Part shown: positions 63,698-64,000 of the stretch, piece by piece
How positions within the stretch are numbered: the stretch's first letter is position 1
Layout: every line of letters starts with the position of its first letter
Position numbers and translations under genes: made by a program
Notes under the pieces: generated by a model
Told to the model about the DNA's origin: nothing
What the model saw: only the letters and a program-made list of their open reading frames with translations
Database searches by the model: none
Origin: Gimesia chilikensis
Lineage (GTDB): Bacteria; Planctomycetota; Planctomycetia; Planctomycetales; Planctomycetaceae
Reading direction: 5' to 3'
Assembly: GCF_007744075.1 (NCBI RefSeq)
Contig: NZ_CP036266.1
Coordinates: 4,325,748 to 4,389,747 of the forward strand
Length of the DNA stretch: 64,000 nucleotides

Positions 63698-64000
63698 ATG
63701 CGCTATATCTTTCGTTCCTTTTTATTCCTGATTGCCTGCACGAGCTACGCAGCCGCCCAGGAGAAAACAGAGTCTCCACTCAAATTGACAATGGGGGAGC
63801 CGCATGTGATTGTGCGGGGGATTCGGCCGGAGGAACAGCTTTGGGGGCCGTATCAGTTTCCGCGGCCCTATCGGTTGAAAGACCGGTATGTGGTTTCTGT
63901 GCATGTGAAAAATGACGACATCAGTAACTACGGCTCAACGGCACTCTGGTTTGAAAGCCGCGATAAGGGTAAAACCTGGCAAGAGGTTGATGCATCGGTG
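63698..64000 (+). CDS. Exported sialidase-like BNR-repeat protein, N-terminal part (truncated by window end)
   Basis: 101 codons are visible and the gene continues beyond the window. The start MRYIFRSFLFLIACTSYAAA is a signal peptide ending before QEKTES. RLKDRYVVSVHVKNDD and FESRDKGKTWQEVDAS follow; the latter is an Asp-box (S-x-D-x-G-x-T-W) of the sialidase or BNR fold. Together with the protein at 43278 this suggests more than one exported glycan-active propeller in this chromosome region. Substrate is unknown. Confidence 0.7.
   Translation, partial: MRYIFRSFLFLIACTSYAAAQEKTESPLKLTMGEPHVIVRGIRPEEQLWGPYQFPRPYRLKDRYVVSVHVKNDDISNYGSTALWFESRDKGKTWQEVDASV

Overview
The window looks like a chromosomal segment of a planctomycete, most likely a Gimesia-like member of the Planctomycetaceae. 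The reasons are family content rather than a database match. There are two DUF1559 prepilin-like proteins with the shared [17 protein letters not shown] start, CSPTR-type sulfatases, a Tat-exported sugar isomerase-like protein and a Tat-exported Gfo/Idh/MocA oxidoreductase. There are also an ECF sigma factor with a membrane-anchored partner, ExbD proteins with a zinc-ribbon head, and many TPR, HEAT and PQQ proteins. Most genes have moderate-to-high GC. A visibly AT-richer stretch lies at about 29.1-34.1 kb.

Layout. 1-5.9 kb: the C-terminal part of an Lhr-like helicase, a TPR/peptidase-MA protein and a MazG-like pyrophosphohydrolase. 6.1-19.3 kb: a co-directional cluster, probably one operon. 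It encodes a secreted prenyltransferase-like/HEAT protein, a one-TM protein, ExbB, ExbD, a zinc-ribbon ExbD, an FHA-TM-PQQ protein, a solute-binding protein with a helical N-terminal extension, and a secreted unknown. 19.4-26.9 kb: MOSC protein, CsrA, sugar isomerase-like protein, HtpG, flavin halogenase-like protein and aldehyde dehydrogenase. 27.1-28.9 kb: tRNA-Lys(UUU) with a strong terminator, then a peroxiredoxin fused to a Ser/Thr protein kinase. 29.1-33.6 kb: AT-rich accessory genes, bracketed on one side by a related pair of hairpin repeats. 34.1-37.8 kb: ECF sigma/anchored partner, a small lipoprotein and a DUF1559 protein.

38.4-52.4 kb holds genes for glycan and sulfate-ester metabolism: two sulfatases, a sialidase-like BNR protein, an oxidoreductase, an M48-TPR membrane protease and a second DUF1559 protein. 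A family of three tiny membrane proteins sharing an LSIGPVV motif is scattered here. 52.5-58.6 kb: a secreted phage-tail/C-type-lectin-like protein, a TerY-P type triad (kinase, PP2C phosphatase, VWA protein) with overlapping genes, and a broken kinase/LRR remnant. 58.8-64 kb: a fatty-acid cis/trans isomerase, an aldehyde dehydrogenase, two REP-like palindromic repeats and the start of another BNR protein.

The strongest candidates for something undescribed are the peroxiredoxin-kinase fusion, the ExbBD/FHA/propeller/binding-protein operon and the LSIGPVV small-protein family. No CRISPR array, transposase, integrase, reverse transcriptase or rRNA gene was seen.
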